DNA from: Arbacia lixula
Taxonomy: Eukaryota > Echinodermata > Echinoidea > Arbacioida > Arbaciidae
Length of the DNA stretch: 64,000 bases
Assembly: GCA_963669155.1 (NCBI GenBank)
Contig: OZ022580.1
Location: 29,121,598 to 29,185,597 of the forward strand
Direction: 5' to 3'
Every line of letters starts with the position of its first letter. Within the stretch, counting starts at the first letter, position 1. Below the pieces are notes generated by a model that ran no database searches, was not told the origin of the DNA, and was given only the letters and a program-made list of their open reading frames with translations. This document shows positions 14,201-27,500 of this stretch, piece after piece. A program made the translations under genes and the position numbers.

Positions 14201-17200
14201 TGAACCTTGAATCTTGGAAACTTGCGCAAGACTGCAATTGTCATGTAATTGTAAAGCAATACCTTTGCGCAGTTTCGAATGATCATGCGAAACGTGGAGG
14301 GGGTGGGGGGAGGGGTGGCATTACCCTTATGGAACAATCACAGTGTTGCCACAGTATGTTCACATAGTTAACTATGTGTTCACAGTGTTGTCACAATGTG
14401 GCAACTATGTGTTCACAGTGTTGTCATAGTGTGGCAACACTGTGTTCTTTCCACATGTTCCATAAGGGTATGGCCTCTAGCCTGATTGGAATTGAATGTG
14501 TAATGTAGCTTAGGCACAATTCTTCCTTGCCATCACTGTATGCACATTTTTTTCTCACACTAAAATCATTTTCGTTACCAGCTCCTGACGGCCTGTTTGT
14601 GGACAGCCAGACACAAACGATATACTGGACTGATACCGGAAATGATACGATAGAGGCTGTGCATTTTAACGGCTCGAACAGGCAAATCTTGGTGACAAAT
14701 GTCAGCGAGCCTAGAGGGATCATCATCTTACCGAGCAACAGGTTTGCATATTTTTCTCATGAATGCGATTGGCCAATTGAAATGAAATCATTTTTGGTCC
14801 AGCACGAAAGGATTTATATAAAGAGCTATGTTTCAGGACCTCCCATCAAACATAAAGTCTCTGGACCTGCCCAATAACATAGATTTTTTTTAAATTTTAT
14901 CTTATCAAATACTAACTAGAAAGAAGTAAACGTTGTGTTAATAACCAGGTTGTTGTATCATTTCGACAAAGTTTGCTAACAGTGGTCACCTAGCTCTTGC
15001 AATTCCTCTCCATCCTTTATCATAAAAGGAACAAAACAGAAGAAAGAAGAAAGTGAGTAAAAAAAAAAAAGTTGTAAGGGAGTTACAAAGAGATCTTAAA
15101 AAAGACATGATTAGGAATGGAAGTTTAAAATAATTCTGCAACAAACTTTGACTTCATAGCAATATCAGAAAGAAAGCAAGGGTGTCAATCTTAAATGGGC
15201 GGCAATTGTGTTATGTCCTTTAACAGGCTACCAGGGAAATAAGTTGAAGAAAACCTTGGCGTCCTGGTTATTTATGGGATTCGATAAAACCCGAAGTATT
15301 CCAAACATGTATACTGAATGGCCGAGTGATCAGTTAATCAGAATAGAAAGTAGCGGAACACATAACCATCTATACACAGAGTTTGGTCAACTCGCTTTCA
15401 GTACGTAACAACATGACACCATTTGCTTTGTTGGGCAAGCAGAAAATAAAAGAATATGCTATTGAAATGGATTCGGCCAAACTCTGCGTAAAGAAAGTTC
15501 TGGCGAAACAGACAATGATATGCCCTCATCCGTGAAACTATCCAGTTGATTTCATAAACTTATTTAAGCGCCTCTGTTTAATTTTGTTCACCACTCATGC
15601 ACACATTTTTGGTATCACTTATGCGGTAAGTAACAGTGATTAGTGACATTTAATATTGACTACTATCAGACTATTTTTTTTCCGCAGAATGCTTTATTGG
15701 ACCGACTGGGGAAGCAATCCCAAAATCGAGATGGCTGATTTGACGGGACAAAATCGAGAAGTCATTGTTGATACGGAGCTTGGATGGCCAAATGGTATCA
15801 CTCATGATGAAACAGGTAATTGTCAATTGCTTCAAACAATCGTATGTTTTATTCAACAGTTAACATAAATATACAATTCGATGGCATATCATTAGAAAAA
15901 CGACAAGAGATTTCTGTATTCTGGCAGTTGACTCTACCTAAATGGGAGAAAGGTAAAAAAATGAATGGATCTAAGTTGTCTGAAATCGCTAATGCGCGAT
16001 GCAGAACCACTTCAAACAATAATAATAATAATCGAGCACATTTATAACGCGCCTAATACTATGTTTCTAGGCGCTGTGTTGCTGCTGTCCCCGCAGTCAT
16101 TAAGTGAAGTTCTATCCTTATACCAAATGGACAGCTGGGACAGCAGCACCACGATTAAATTTCAATTACGAGAGGCAAATCAATTCGACCTATACAGATT
16201 TAAATAAGTGGGACTTTAACACTGTTTTGAAAGTATGTAGCGATGGGGCGTTTTGAATGAAGGCAGGAAGGCTATTCCACAATTGGGGAGCAGCGACAGA
16301 AAGAGCTCTATCGCCGTATGTTGTTTGCACACGGGGACTGAAAGTGAGAGGAGGGGGGGGGGGTGGATTTTACAAGACTGGAAAGATACATGGGACAATC
16401 ACCATTACGAATTTTGAAGGCAAGGAGAAGAATTTTGAACTGAATACGTTGAATTATTGGAAGCTAATGGAGATTGGAGAGAATTGTAGTGATATGTTCA
16501 TAAGGCTTAGAGTGGGTGACTATACGAGCTGCAGCATTTTGGATGCGCTGAAGAGGAACAAGATGGGAGGGTGGTAGATTAACAAGGAGGCTATTGCAGT
16601 AGTCTAAATGGGAAGTGACAAAAGCATGTATGAGTCGTTCCGTAGTGGGTTTATCTAGAAATTTCCTAATTTTACCAATTCTGTGTATACCATAAGATGC
16701 AGCCTTACACACTTTCTTTATGTGATTCTTCATATTAAGAGCAGAGTCTATGGTAACACCCAGGTTGTAAAATATAAATGTATAATTCGATGGCATATCA
16801 TCAGAAAAACGACAAGAGATTTCTGTATTCTAGCAGTTGACTTTAACTAAGTGGGAGAAAGGTAAAATAGTGAAAGGATCTTAGTTGTCTGAACGAATTA
16901 TTAATGGCAGCTAATGCTAATACTAATGCGCGATAACGAACCACTTTTAAGAGACGTGGGTGGTGGTATTGAACACTGTAGCTTGTGTTTAATGAAATGG
17001 CAGAAATATGGATCAATCGAGGTAAACGTATGAGTGTACGAGTTCTGTCAGAAACAGAAATGGATAAATCCACGCTGTTACAAATAGATTAATGCTTTGC
17101 TTTACAAACATCACCAGAGGAGTACAACAAAAAACTCAAACGCGGACTGCCTGAATTAGACAATGTCCGACAGCAAACAAAGCGAAGCAGAGGAACTGAT

Positions 17201-18416
17201 ATATTTACGGAAGAACAAAGCATCACAAAAATTGTGCATGAAAACTTAGTTTGGGGGGGGGGGGTGTGTTTCCCTTTACCAAAGATTCCTCCAGGAAATA
17301 TATTTTGTGAGTAACATGGAAGCACTTTCTTAGTGCTACTAACTTGGTGGATAGGCAGCATGGTCTAACGATTTACTGTCTGTCTTCCACAAAACGGGAC
17401 AGCTTCACGGCTGTACTGGTGCGACGCCCAGTTAGACCGAATTGAGTCGGTGAAGCCAGACGGCAGTGACCGGGTACTCCTCCTAGATTCAGATCATGGC
17501 GTGCTGCACCCATTCGACCTCATCTGGTATAGAGGAACGATCATGTGGACCGACTGGGCTTTGAGAGGCCTAGGGGTTAGCGAAGGGTCCAAACATGTCT
17601 GGCCCAAGATTTATACTGTGAGGAACAAATTCTACCAGCCAGGAGGATTTCATTTGTACGAAGGTAAGTAGGTTTGTCAGATCGAGATCGAGGCAGCGAA
17701 TGTTTAAATGAAACCCTGTAAACGATTTGCATTCAGTAAAAGCAGAAAAGTCAGAAAAATCGGAAAAGCAAGATTGAAAAAAGTTTGAGAAAAAGCAGAC
17801 ATATTTTTCAAGTCTTCTTTAAAAATACAGGGTAGGCAACCTCAGTTAAAAAACTGCTTTACAGGTGCGCCCTGTATATACATACAAAACATTTACAAGT
17901 GGTGTAATAAATAAACTGCGTAATTAGACATACTTAATCAATAACATATAGAATAACAAAATAAAATACACCTTTACGATATTAACAAAAAGGAACAACA
18001 ACAAAAGAACTTTACTTTACACGATAAAACAATGTCTTTAAAAAGGGGAAAGAAAAGGGAGAAGAAGAGGAGAGTGAGATTACATGACTACGAAGTGAGA
18101 GGCTATTTAAATAAACCTCTGCGGACATAATTTATCTACAGGCACGTAATGTAGCAGCTGAATTGACAAGACAACAATAGGACATTATAGAAAAGAATTG
18201 AATTGTGAATTATTTAAAATCTTGATTAGTAGCACTGATTCGAAATATCGTACTGTATGGAATTTTCATTGTTGACAACACCCAGAACATCATTTGCCTC
18301 ATTCGAATCAAGTAGTATACTTACAATGCTATCTATTATTAATGCATCAAGCACACTTATGCCATTGCTTTAAATTGATAAGGACTGAACGCATATGAAA
18401 TGTTCGATTTACCATA

Positions 18417-18456
<40 letters not shown>

Positions 18457-18476
18457 TATATAGACATGTATATATA

Positions 18477-18513
<37 letters not shown>

Positions 18514-21500
18514 TACATATATATACAGGATTCTACATACAGGAGTAGAATCCTGTGGAGAGAGTTTGAATGCAGATCAAAATTAATATTTACTAATATA
18601 ATTGTACATACTTACACGAGGTTTCATTTTTTTGTTGCCCCAAGATATTGGAGAGTGTTCGTCCTACCCATGTCAAAATGGCGCTACTTGCACAGATGAC
18701 GTAAATGGATATACGTGCACGTGTGTACCTGGTTACACTGGGACCGATTGTGAAACAGGCATGTTCCCATACCTTACATACTTCTGACATTTCAAGATTA
18801 CTATATTATATTCAGAGTAATCATGGTATTTCAGAGGTTAGCATGGTGTGCGATCAACGCTGCATTTTGTATCAAGTTAACATATATTTTTAGTTACCGC
18901 ATCTATGTTGTTGACAAATATTCATGAACCTACTCTGTGACCTGAATATATTGCGAGCAAAATATGTTCCCGTACTAATCTGTGCAATATATGCCATTTT
19001 GAAACTTCCCGTTGCTGTTTCAAAATACATTTTGTTTCTTATGTCGCTGATTATGTATATACGCTGTCAATTATAAGCATTATGAATGCAAATTAGGAGA
19101 AGTGCAAAGAACACAACCATGGATTTTGAACATACCAATTGAGAAGAAGTGCAACAATATTATTTTTTTTTATAGAAATGTTCTTTTCAGAGAGTGGGCA
19201 TTATCAGAACATCGGTGGAGTAATGAAAATCTTGTAAGTGTCCCTCTTTTCTCGCCCCAAAGAATGATGAGTAACATAATCAAAACTTCTCATGATATGA
19301 TATATGGTATCGAGGGTAGTGCGAGATCTACAGACAATAAACACGGTGAACGATCAACGCGTTATATGGCAGCACGTAAACATTTCCCTTTACATTACTA
19401 GGCCCTAAAAAACACAATTGGTTTAACATACGTCTTCTTTCCAGTGGCTATTAGAGCGTTAAGAGAGCAGGGAAAAGATACACGTAAGCGTTAACCTCGA
19501 AGAACTTTGTATTATAACATGAAACGATTGGTTCATGTGGCGTCACTTTACATTTACACTTTACACTCTCGGAAGTGTTCACTTACAATACGTGTTCATG
19601 TTGGCTTGGACAGGAAAGATTGATGGGAATAGGAGCAGGAGAGAAAGAAGGATACTTGGAAATCAGCCTGTGTGACTAGCAGTTTAAGTGGTTGTTTACC
19701 GTGAAGTAGAACTGATACAAGAGCTCAGGACAGAGAGTTGTAGCATTTTGTGATCGCCTATATCTCGCAGGATGGATGTAACAGGATGGCACTTTGAAAT
19801 GTAGAGAGAGCAAATAAATTTTAATGAACATGTTAATAATACTTTGATGAGAATTTCAGATTGATAACCCCCCCTTTTTTTATATATTTTTTTTTTTACC
19901 GAACCCCCTTTTTTTATTAAGAGTTAGTAGTAATGATTTATCTTGGGTCATTTATGTTATTCAATTGTCCTTTCCTCTAGATATTAACGATTGGGATTCT
20001 GACCCTTTATGAGAATGGAGCTACATGCACCGACGAAGTGAATGGCTTTACATGCATATTATTACTACATTGTACTAGACGATGTGATACCTAACGTATG
20101 TTTGTTAGACAATATGAAGTGAAAAGAGATGAAAATATGGGCTTGCAATTACGCACTCGTTTTTTCCGAGGAAGGGGGATATAAGTCATTAAAGTAACCT
20201 TAAGAAGTTGGCTTCGACAGAGAGAGAGATAGATGAATAAAGAAACGGGGGAAGAAGGAGGATTACTTGATAGCAGGCCGACTGACTGGTTAGCAGTTGA
20301 AGGGTCTGTTTACCACGAGGTGCAGCTGATACAGAGAGCTCATGACAAATATTGTAGCATTTTGCGATCGCCTATCTGACAGGATATGGGACTTTGATAT
20401 AAAGAAACAGCACATATTGAGTCTTCATGTACGTGGATGAGAATTTCAGATTAATATCGTTTCTGTATTCCTTTCAAAGTATCTTTATCTTTTTTTTTTT
20501 TTTTACTAAAATCCCCTCTTCAATTATAATGATTTAGTAGTGACTAATTTCCTTCGTTCATTTCAGTTATTTAACATTCCTTTTCTCTAGATATTAACGA
20601 TTGTAATCTTGCACTTTGTGAGAATGCAGCAGGCTGACGTTTTCTAGGGAGCGCTTTTCTGAACAGAAATAATTACCAAGATGACAAAAAAAAATTGCTT
20701 AACTTTTATATGTTACAAACTGAGCCGCCTAAATGTAATGCAAAGCAGCCTTTCACCAAACCAGCTTGACTAAACCTCAACAGTACTCATCCAACATTAC
20801 AATGCGAAACGATACGAAATACATTGCAACCATACTTTTGCTGTCTTTTGACCCGAAATGCATATACATTTGTTCATGCTCCATTAACACTTCGCCTCGC
20901 ATTTCGATTTCAATAGTCTCCTTTAGAACATTTTTTTCTTAAAAGCATCATCATATGACGTTTTGAGTGATCCTTTGTCACCCAAGTAATACGTCTGCAT
21001 GAATACCATGTACCTGGCAGACAGTTCTCACTACTATTTTCCATTTTATACGCAATTATCACTAATTGATCGAATTATCCGTATTGGTATTATTAAAAAC
21101 AAATTAACTCATCCGTCCTGAGCGCAAATCTCTTATCAAACATTTTCCAATTTTCTATTTAATCGTTCTTTTTTGATACATACTCTAACGGGGCATTTCT
21201 TTCCAACCAACTAGTGTGTCTTATTTAATGAAAAGCGCACGTAAACCAAATATACCTTTCTATACGCTCAATACGGATGGGATGACTTTGCGTCCACAAT
21301 TCTAACGGATGACGCAGTTCACTGCTCTAAATATGAGCTGAATGTAGACAAAAACCATTGCGTAACGCAATCTGTTACCCTCCATCAAACTCAGTTCACT
21401 AATAACTTTGACGAAAGTGATGACTCTCCAGACACGAACATACACTATTTCACACAAACACAACTTGTTAGTGTATTGAATACCAACCCTTCAAACTTCC

Positions 21501-24500
21501 AAAATCTCAACAAAAAAGAAATGAAGCCATTCTAGTAATGATGGAAATTATCCATTAAAGTATATCTGTAATAGGATTAACAGAAATGTGGGTTACTGAT
21601 CACCTAGATGAGAATTTAAGATTAATACCTTTATTATATTTCTTCGAAGTATTTTTTGTCTTCTTTATTTTCACTGAACCCCCTTTTTCAGTCATTTTGA
21701 TTTAGCAGTATTTATTTGGGTACGTTCATTTGAGCTATTTGATTTTCTTTTTCCCTAGATATTAGCGAGTGTGATCCTGACCCCTGTGAGAATGGAGCTA
21801 CGTGCACCGACGAAGTGAATGGCTATACATGCACATGTGTGCTGGGTTATACTGGGACCAACTGTACCACAGGTATGTTGATGTCTTTAATTCGTTCATA
21901 TTTATTACAGCTGCCTACCTTGTAGCAGATGGTAGAATCCCTGACTTTGTTTGATAGATAATATGGAAGTATAAGAGAGATTTTATACATAGGCATAGAG
22001 ATTGATAGTTAAAATTTATAATTAGGGGCATGAACGACATAAACGTAGCTTTGACACGTTGGCTTCGACAGGAAAAATGAATCACTTGAATAGCGGCCTG
22101 ACTCACTGATTACAAATTTAAGAATCTGTTTAGCATAAAGTGCAACTGATAGGAAGAGATCAGGACAAAGAATTGTAGCATTTTGTGATCACTTATCTGA
22201 CAGGATATGGCACTTTGATATGTAGAGACAGCACATAATGAGTCTCTATGTACGTATCAATAACACCGGATGAGCAATTTTTCTTTATTCCTTGGAAAGT
22301 ATCCTTATCCTTTTTATAAATGAAATACCCTTTTCAGTCATTGTGATTTCGTAGTAATAATTCGGCTTTGCTTATTTGAGTTATTCAATATTCCTTTTCT
22401 CTAGATATTAACGATTGTGATCCTAACCCTTGTGAGAATGGAGCTACGTGCACTGACGAAGTGAATGGCTATACATGCACGTGTGTGCTGGGCTTTACTG
22501 GGACCAACTGTGAGACAGGCATGTTGATGTGTTATATTTATTCATATTTATTACTGCTGCCTACCTTGTAGCAGACGGTGGGATCCCTGACTTCTGTTTG
22601 TCAAATAATATGGAAGTCAAAAAGAGATTTAAAACATGGGCATATAGCTAGACAGTTGAAATTTAGAATTAGAGCATGGACGACATAAACGTAGCTTTGA
22701 CATCTTGGCTTCGACAGGAAAGATTGATAGGATAAGAAGGAGGGGAATAAAAAGGATTACTTGATAGCGGCCTAACTGACTGGTTAGAAATTGAAGAATC
22801 TATTCACCATGAGGTGCACCTGGTACAAAGAGCTCATGACAAAGAATTGTAGTATTTTGTGATCGCTTCTCTGACAGGATATGGCACTTTGATATGTAGA
22901 GATAGCACATAATGAGACTTTACGTAAATGTCAATAATACGTGGATGATTGAATATCAATACCTTTTCAATATTCCTCCAAAGTATAAAATAATAATAAT
23001 AATAATAATATAACAGTTCTTGTATAGCGCATTATACTTTTGAAAAAGGTCTCAACGCGCTTAAAAGGAAAAGAAAATTAAGAAGAAGAAGAGAGGGAAA
23101 GTTGCTGCGAGGTGAATGTCTTGTACTAAGTAAAATGTAGCTTAATTAAATAAGTATGTTATCAGAGCAGTTTTAAATTGCTCAACTGTGTTAGCTTGCC
23201 TCACACTGCATGGGATACTATTCCACAGTTCTGGCGCAGCATGCGCAAAGCCCCTTTTACCATACCACTTTGTTCTGACTACAGGTACATTGTAAAGGTC
23301 TTTCTGAATTGACCTTAAATTCCGTACAGGTTCGTACTTTACAACTAACTCTGATAGATAAGAAGGAGCTATGTCATGAAAACAGTGGAATGCAAGTAGT
23401 AAGATCTTAAACTTAACACGTGATTTGATGGGTAACCAGTGGAGGGCTCTTAGTACAGATGATATAGATTCACGTTTGTTTGTTCTTGTCACAAGCCTTG
23501 CAGCCGAGTTTTGAATGACCTGCAGTTTCTGAAATTGAATATCCGGTACTCCATACAACAGGCTATTGCAATAGTCTAGGTGACACATGACAAAAGCATG
23601 TACTAATTTTTCAGTGGTACCTTTGTCAATAAAAGGCCGAATTTTGCTAATTTTTTGCAACACAAATGATGCAGAACGACATTTAGAACTAACATAGCTG
23701 TGCATTGTATATTGATCATCAAACAAAACACCAAGATTTCTCACTTTCTTGACAGGGACAACCTCTACACCATCAATTTGAAAAGGTGGCAAAGGAATAT
23801 GAGACCGAAATCTTGATTTGATATGCAGAACTTCCGTCTTTGAACTATTCAGCTTTAGGCCATTCAACCTCGACCACTCTTTAATTTCCTTGATACAACT
23901 CAACACTCTAGGAATTAAATCTCCGATGTCTGATGATTAACATGATACATAAATTTGAGTATCATCTGCATACAGCATTTTAGAAAATCCATAGGAATCA
24001 ATAATATTTTCTAGAGGTGATGTATACATAGTAAATACTAAGGGTCCAATAACGGACCCTTGCGGCACGCCTTGTGTTGGCATATGAACCGATGACTGCA
24101 CACCATTGATCAAGACAGTTTGAGTACGAGATGTAAGATAGGTACGAAACCAGTCTTTATGTGCATGTCAATAACACCTAGATGAGAATTTGAGATTAAT
24201 ACCTTTATCATATTCCTTCGAAGTATTTTTTCGCCTTTTTTTACTTCCACTGAACCCCCCCCCCCTTTTCCAGTCATTTTAATTTAGCAGTATTTATTGG
24301 GGTACGTTCATTTGAGCTAGTTGATTTTCTTTACCTCTAGATATTAACGATTGTGATCCTGATCCTTGTTTGAATGGAGCTACGTGCACCGACGAAGTGA
24401 ATGACTATACATGCACATGTGCGCTGGGTTATACTGGGACCAACTGTGAGGCAGGTATGTTGAGATATAATATTCATTCATCTTGTGTCTACCTTGTACT

Positions 24501-27500
24501 AGCTGATGCGATCCATGTATTTTTTATATACAATATGGACTTACAGCACGTAACGGACCTTCTAACAGTTAGGCAATTTGAGAAGACTGATGCAAAGAAT
24601 GAATCTATTCACCATGAGGTGCACCTGGTACAAAGAGCCTCATGACAAAGAATTGTAGTATTTTGTGATCGCTTCTCTGACAGGATATGGCACTTTGATA
24701 TGTAGGGATAGCACATAATGAGACTTTACGTAAATGTCAATAGTACGTGGATGATTGAAGATCAATACCTTTTCAATATTCCTCCAAAGTATATGTATCT
24801 TTACCTTCGCCTGAATTATTCAATATTCATTCTTCTTCTATTTGTTTTTACCTTTATTTTCTTCTTTGGTTTTATTCATTGAATTTATGCTGTTTGTCAT
24901 TTTTCTCTAGATATTAACGAATGCGATACTGCCCCATGTGAGCATGGAGCTACGTGCACCGACGAAGTGAATGGCTTTACATGCACATGTGTGCTGGGCT
25001 ATACAGGGACCAACTGTACCACAGGCATGTTAATGTGTTATATTTATTAATATTTATCACTGTTTCCTATATTGTACTAGATGACGTGATACCTGATTTA
25101 TGTTATGACAATATGGAGGTGAAAAGGAGGTAAAAATATGGACTTAGAATTAGGAACTTGATATTTTATTTGGGGAGGGGCAGGTTAGTGGTTGAAGTAA
25201 CCTTAAAAATTGGCTTTGACAGGGGGATAGATGGATAAAAAAGGGGGAAGGAGGATTACTTTGATAGCGGTCCGACTGACTGATTAGCAGTTCAAGGGTC
25301 TGTTTACCATGAATGCAGCTGATATAAAGAGCTCATGACAGAGAATTGTAACATTTTGTGATCGCCTATCTCACAGGATATGGTACTTTAATATGTAGAG
25401 ACATCACATAATGAGTCTTTATGTGCATGTCAATGACACCTAGATTAGAATTTGAGATTAATACCTTTATCATATTCCTTCGAAGTATTTTTTCGCCTTT
25501 TTTTTACTTCCACTGAACCCCCCCCCCCCCCTTTTCCAGTCATTTTAATTTAGCAGTATTTATTCGGGTACGTTCATTTGAGCTAGTTGATTTTCTTTAC
25601 CTCTAGATATTAACGATTGTGATCCTGATCCTTGTTTGAATGGAGCTACGTGCACCGACGAAGTGAATGACTATACATGCACATGTGCGATGGGTTATAC
25701 TGGGACCAACTGTGAGACAGGTATGTTGAGATATAATATCCATTCATCTTGTGTCTACCTTGTACTAGCTGATGCGATCCATGTATTTTTTTATATACAA
25801 TATGGACACACAGCACGTAACGGACCTTCTAACAGTTATGCAATTTGAGAAGATTAATGCATTCTGTATATTCATTTTAAAGTATCATTTTTGTTCATGC
25901 AGAAAACTTTCTTCGGTCATTCAATTTAGTAGTAATGATCTTGGTTTGTTTATTTGAGTTACGCAATTTTAATTTCCTCTGCGTTCTGTGTATTCATTTT
26001 AAAGTATTTTTTTTTTAGGTTCATGCAGATACTTTTCTTTAGTCATTCAATTTAGTAATAATGATTTTGGTTTGTTAATTTGAGTTATGCAATTTCCCAT
26101 TGTCACTAGATATAAACGATTGTGATCCTGACCCATGTGAGAATGGAGCTACGTGCACCGATGAAGTGAATGGCTATACATGCACGTGTGTGCTGGGCTA
26201 TATGGGGACCAACTGTACCACAGGCATGTTGATGTGTTATATTTATTCATATTAAATACTGTTGCCTATATTGTACTAGATGACGTGATACCTGACTTAT
26301 CTTATGATAATGTGGATGTGAAAAGGAGGTAAAAATATGGGCTTAGAATTAGGAACTTTAGTTTTTTTTACGGGGAAGGGCAGGTAAGTAGTTGAAGTAA
26401 CCTTAAAAAATGGCTTTCACAGGGGGATAGATGGATAAAAGAACAGGGGAAGGAGGATTACTTTGATAGCGGTCCTACTAACTGATTAGCAGTTGACGGG
26501 TCTGTTTATTACGAGGTGCAGCTCATATACCTTTTCTATATTCCTTTCAAAGTACCTCCATCTTTATTATTTAAAAAAAAATGAAATTCCTTTTTCAGTC
26601 ATCATGATTTAGGAGTAATAATTTGCGAAGTGAATGGCTATACATGCACATGTGTACTGGGTTATACTGGGACCAACTGTACCACAGGCATGTTGATGTG
26701 TTATATTTATTCATATTTATTACTGCTGCTTACCTTGTAGCAGACGATGGGATTTTGTTTGTTAGATAGTATGGAAGTATAAGAGCGATTTTTTACATGG
26801 GCATAGAGTTAAACAGTTGAAATTTAGAACTAGGGGCTGTAAAGACATGAAAGTATCTTTGACAAGTTGGCTCCGACAGGAAAGATGGATGGGAAAAGAA
26901 ACAGGGAAAGAAGGAGGATTACTTGATAGCAGGCTGACTGACTGATTAGCAGTTGAAAGATCTGTAATACCGTGAGGTGCAGCTGATAGAAAGAGATCAT
27001 GACAAAGAATTGACGCATTTTGTGACCGCCTATCTGACAGGATATGACACTTTGATATGTAGAGACAGCACATAATGAGTCTTTATGTACGTGTCATTAA
27101 TACCTGGATCTGAATTTCAGATTCATTTGATACCTTTTCATTTTTACTTTTTAAGTATCTTTATCCTTTTGTACTGAAAGCCCAGTCCGTATCATTTAGC
27201 GGCAATTAATTTACTTCGTTCATTTGAGTTATTTCATTTTAATTTTCTCTAGATATTAACGATTGTGATCCTGACCCTTGTGAGAATGGAGCTACGTGCG
27301 CCGACGAAGTGAATGGCTATACATGCATATGCGTTGTGGGGTATACTGGGACCAACTGTACCATAGGTATGTTGATGTGTTATATTTATTCATATTAAAT
27401 ACTGTTGCCTATATTGTTTGTTAAAAAATATGGAAGTGAAAAGGAGGTAAAAATATGGGCTTAGAATTAGGAACTTTAGTTTTTATTCGGGGAAGGGCAG

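Noticed and set aside
16257..16577. 106-codon plus-strand frame
   Set aside because: Antisense to a LINE reverse-transcriptase remnant; the minus-strand translation is the one with family motifs.
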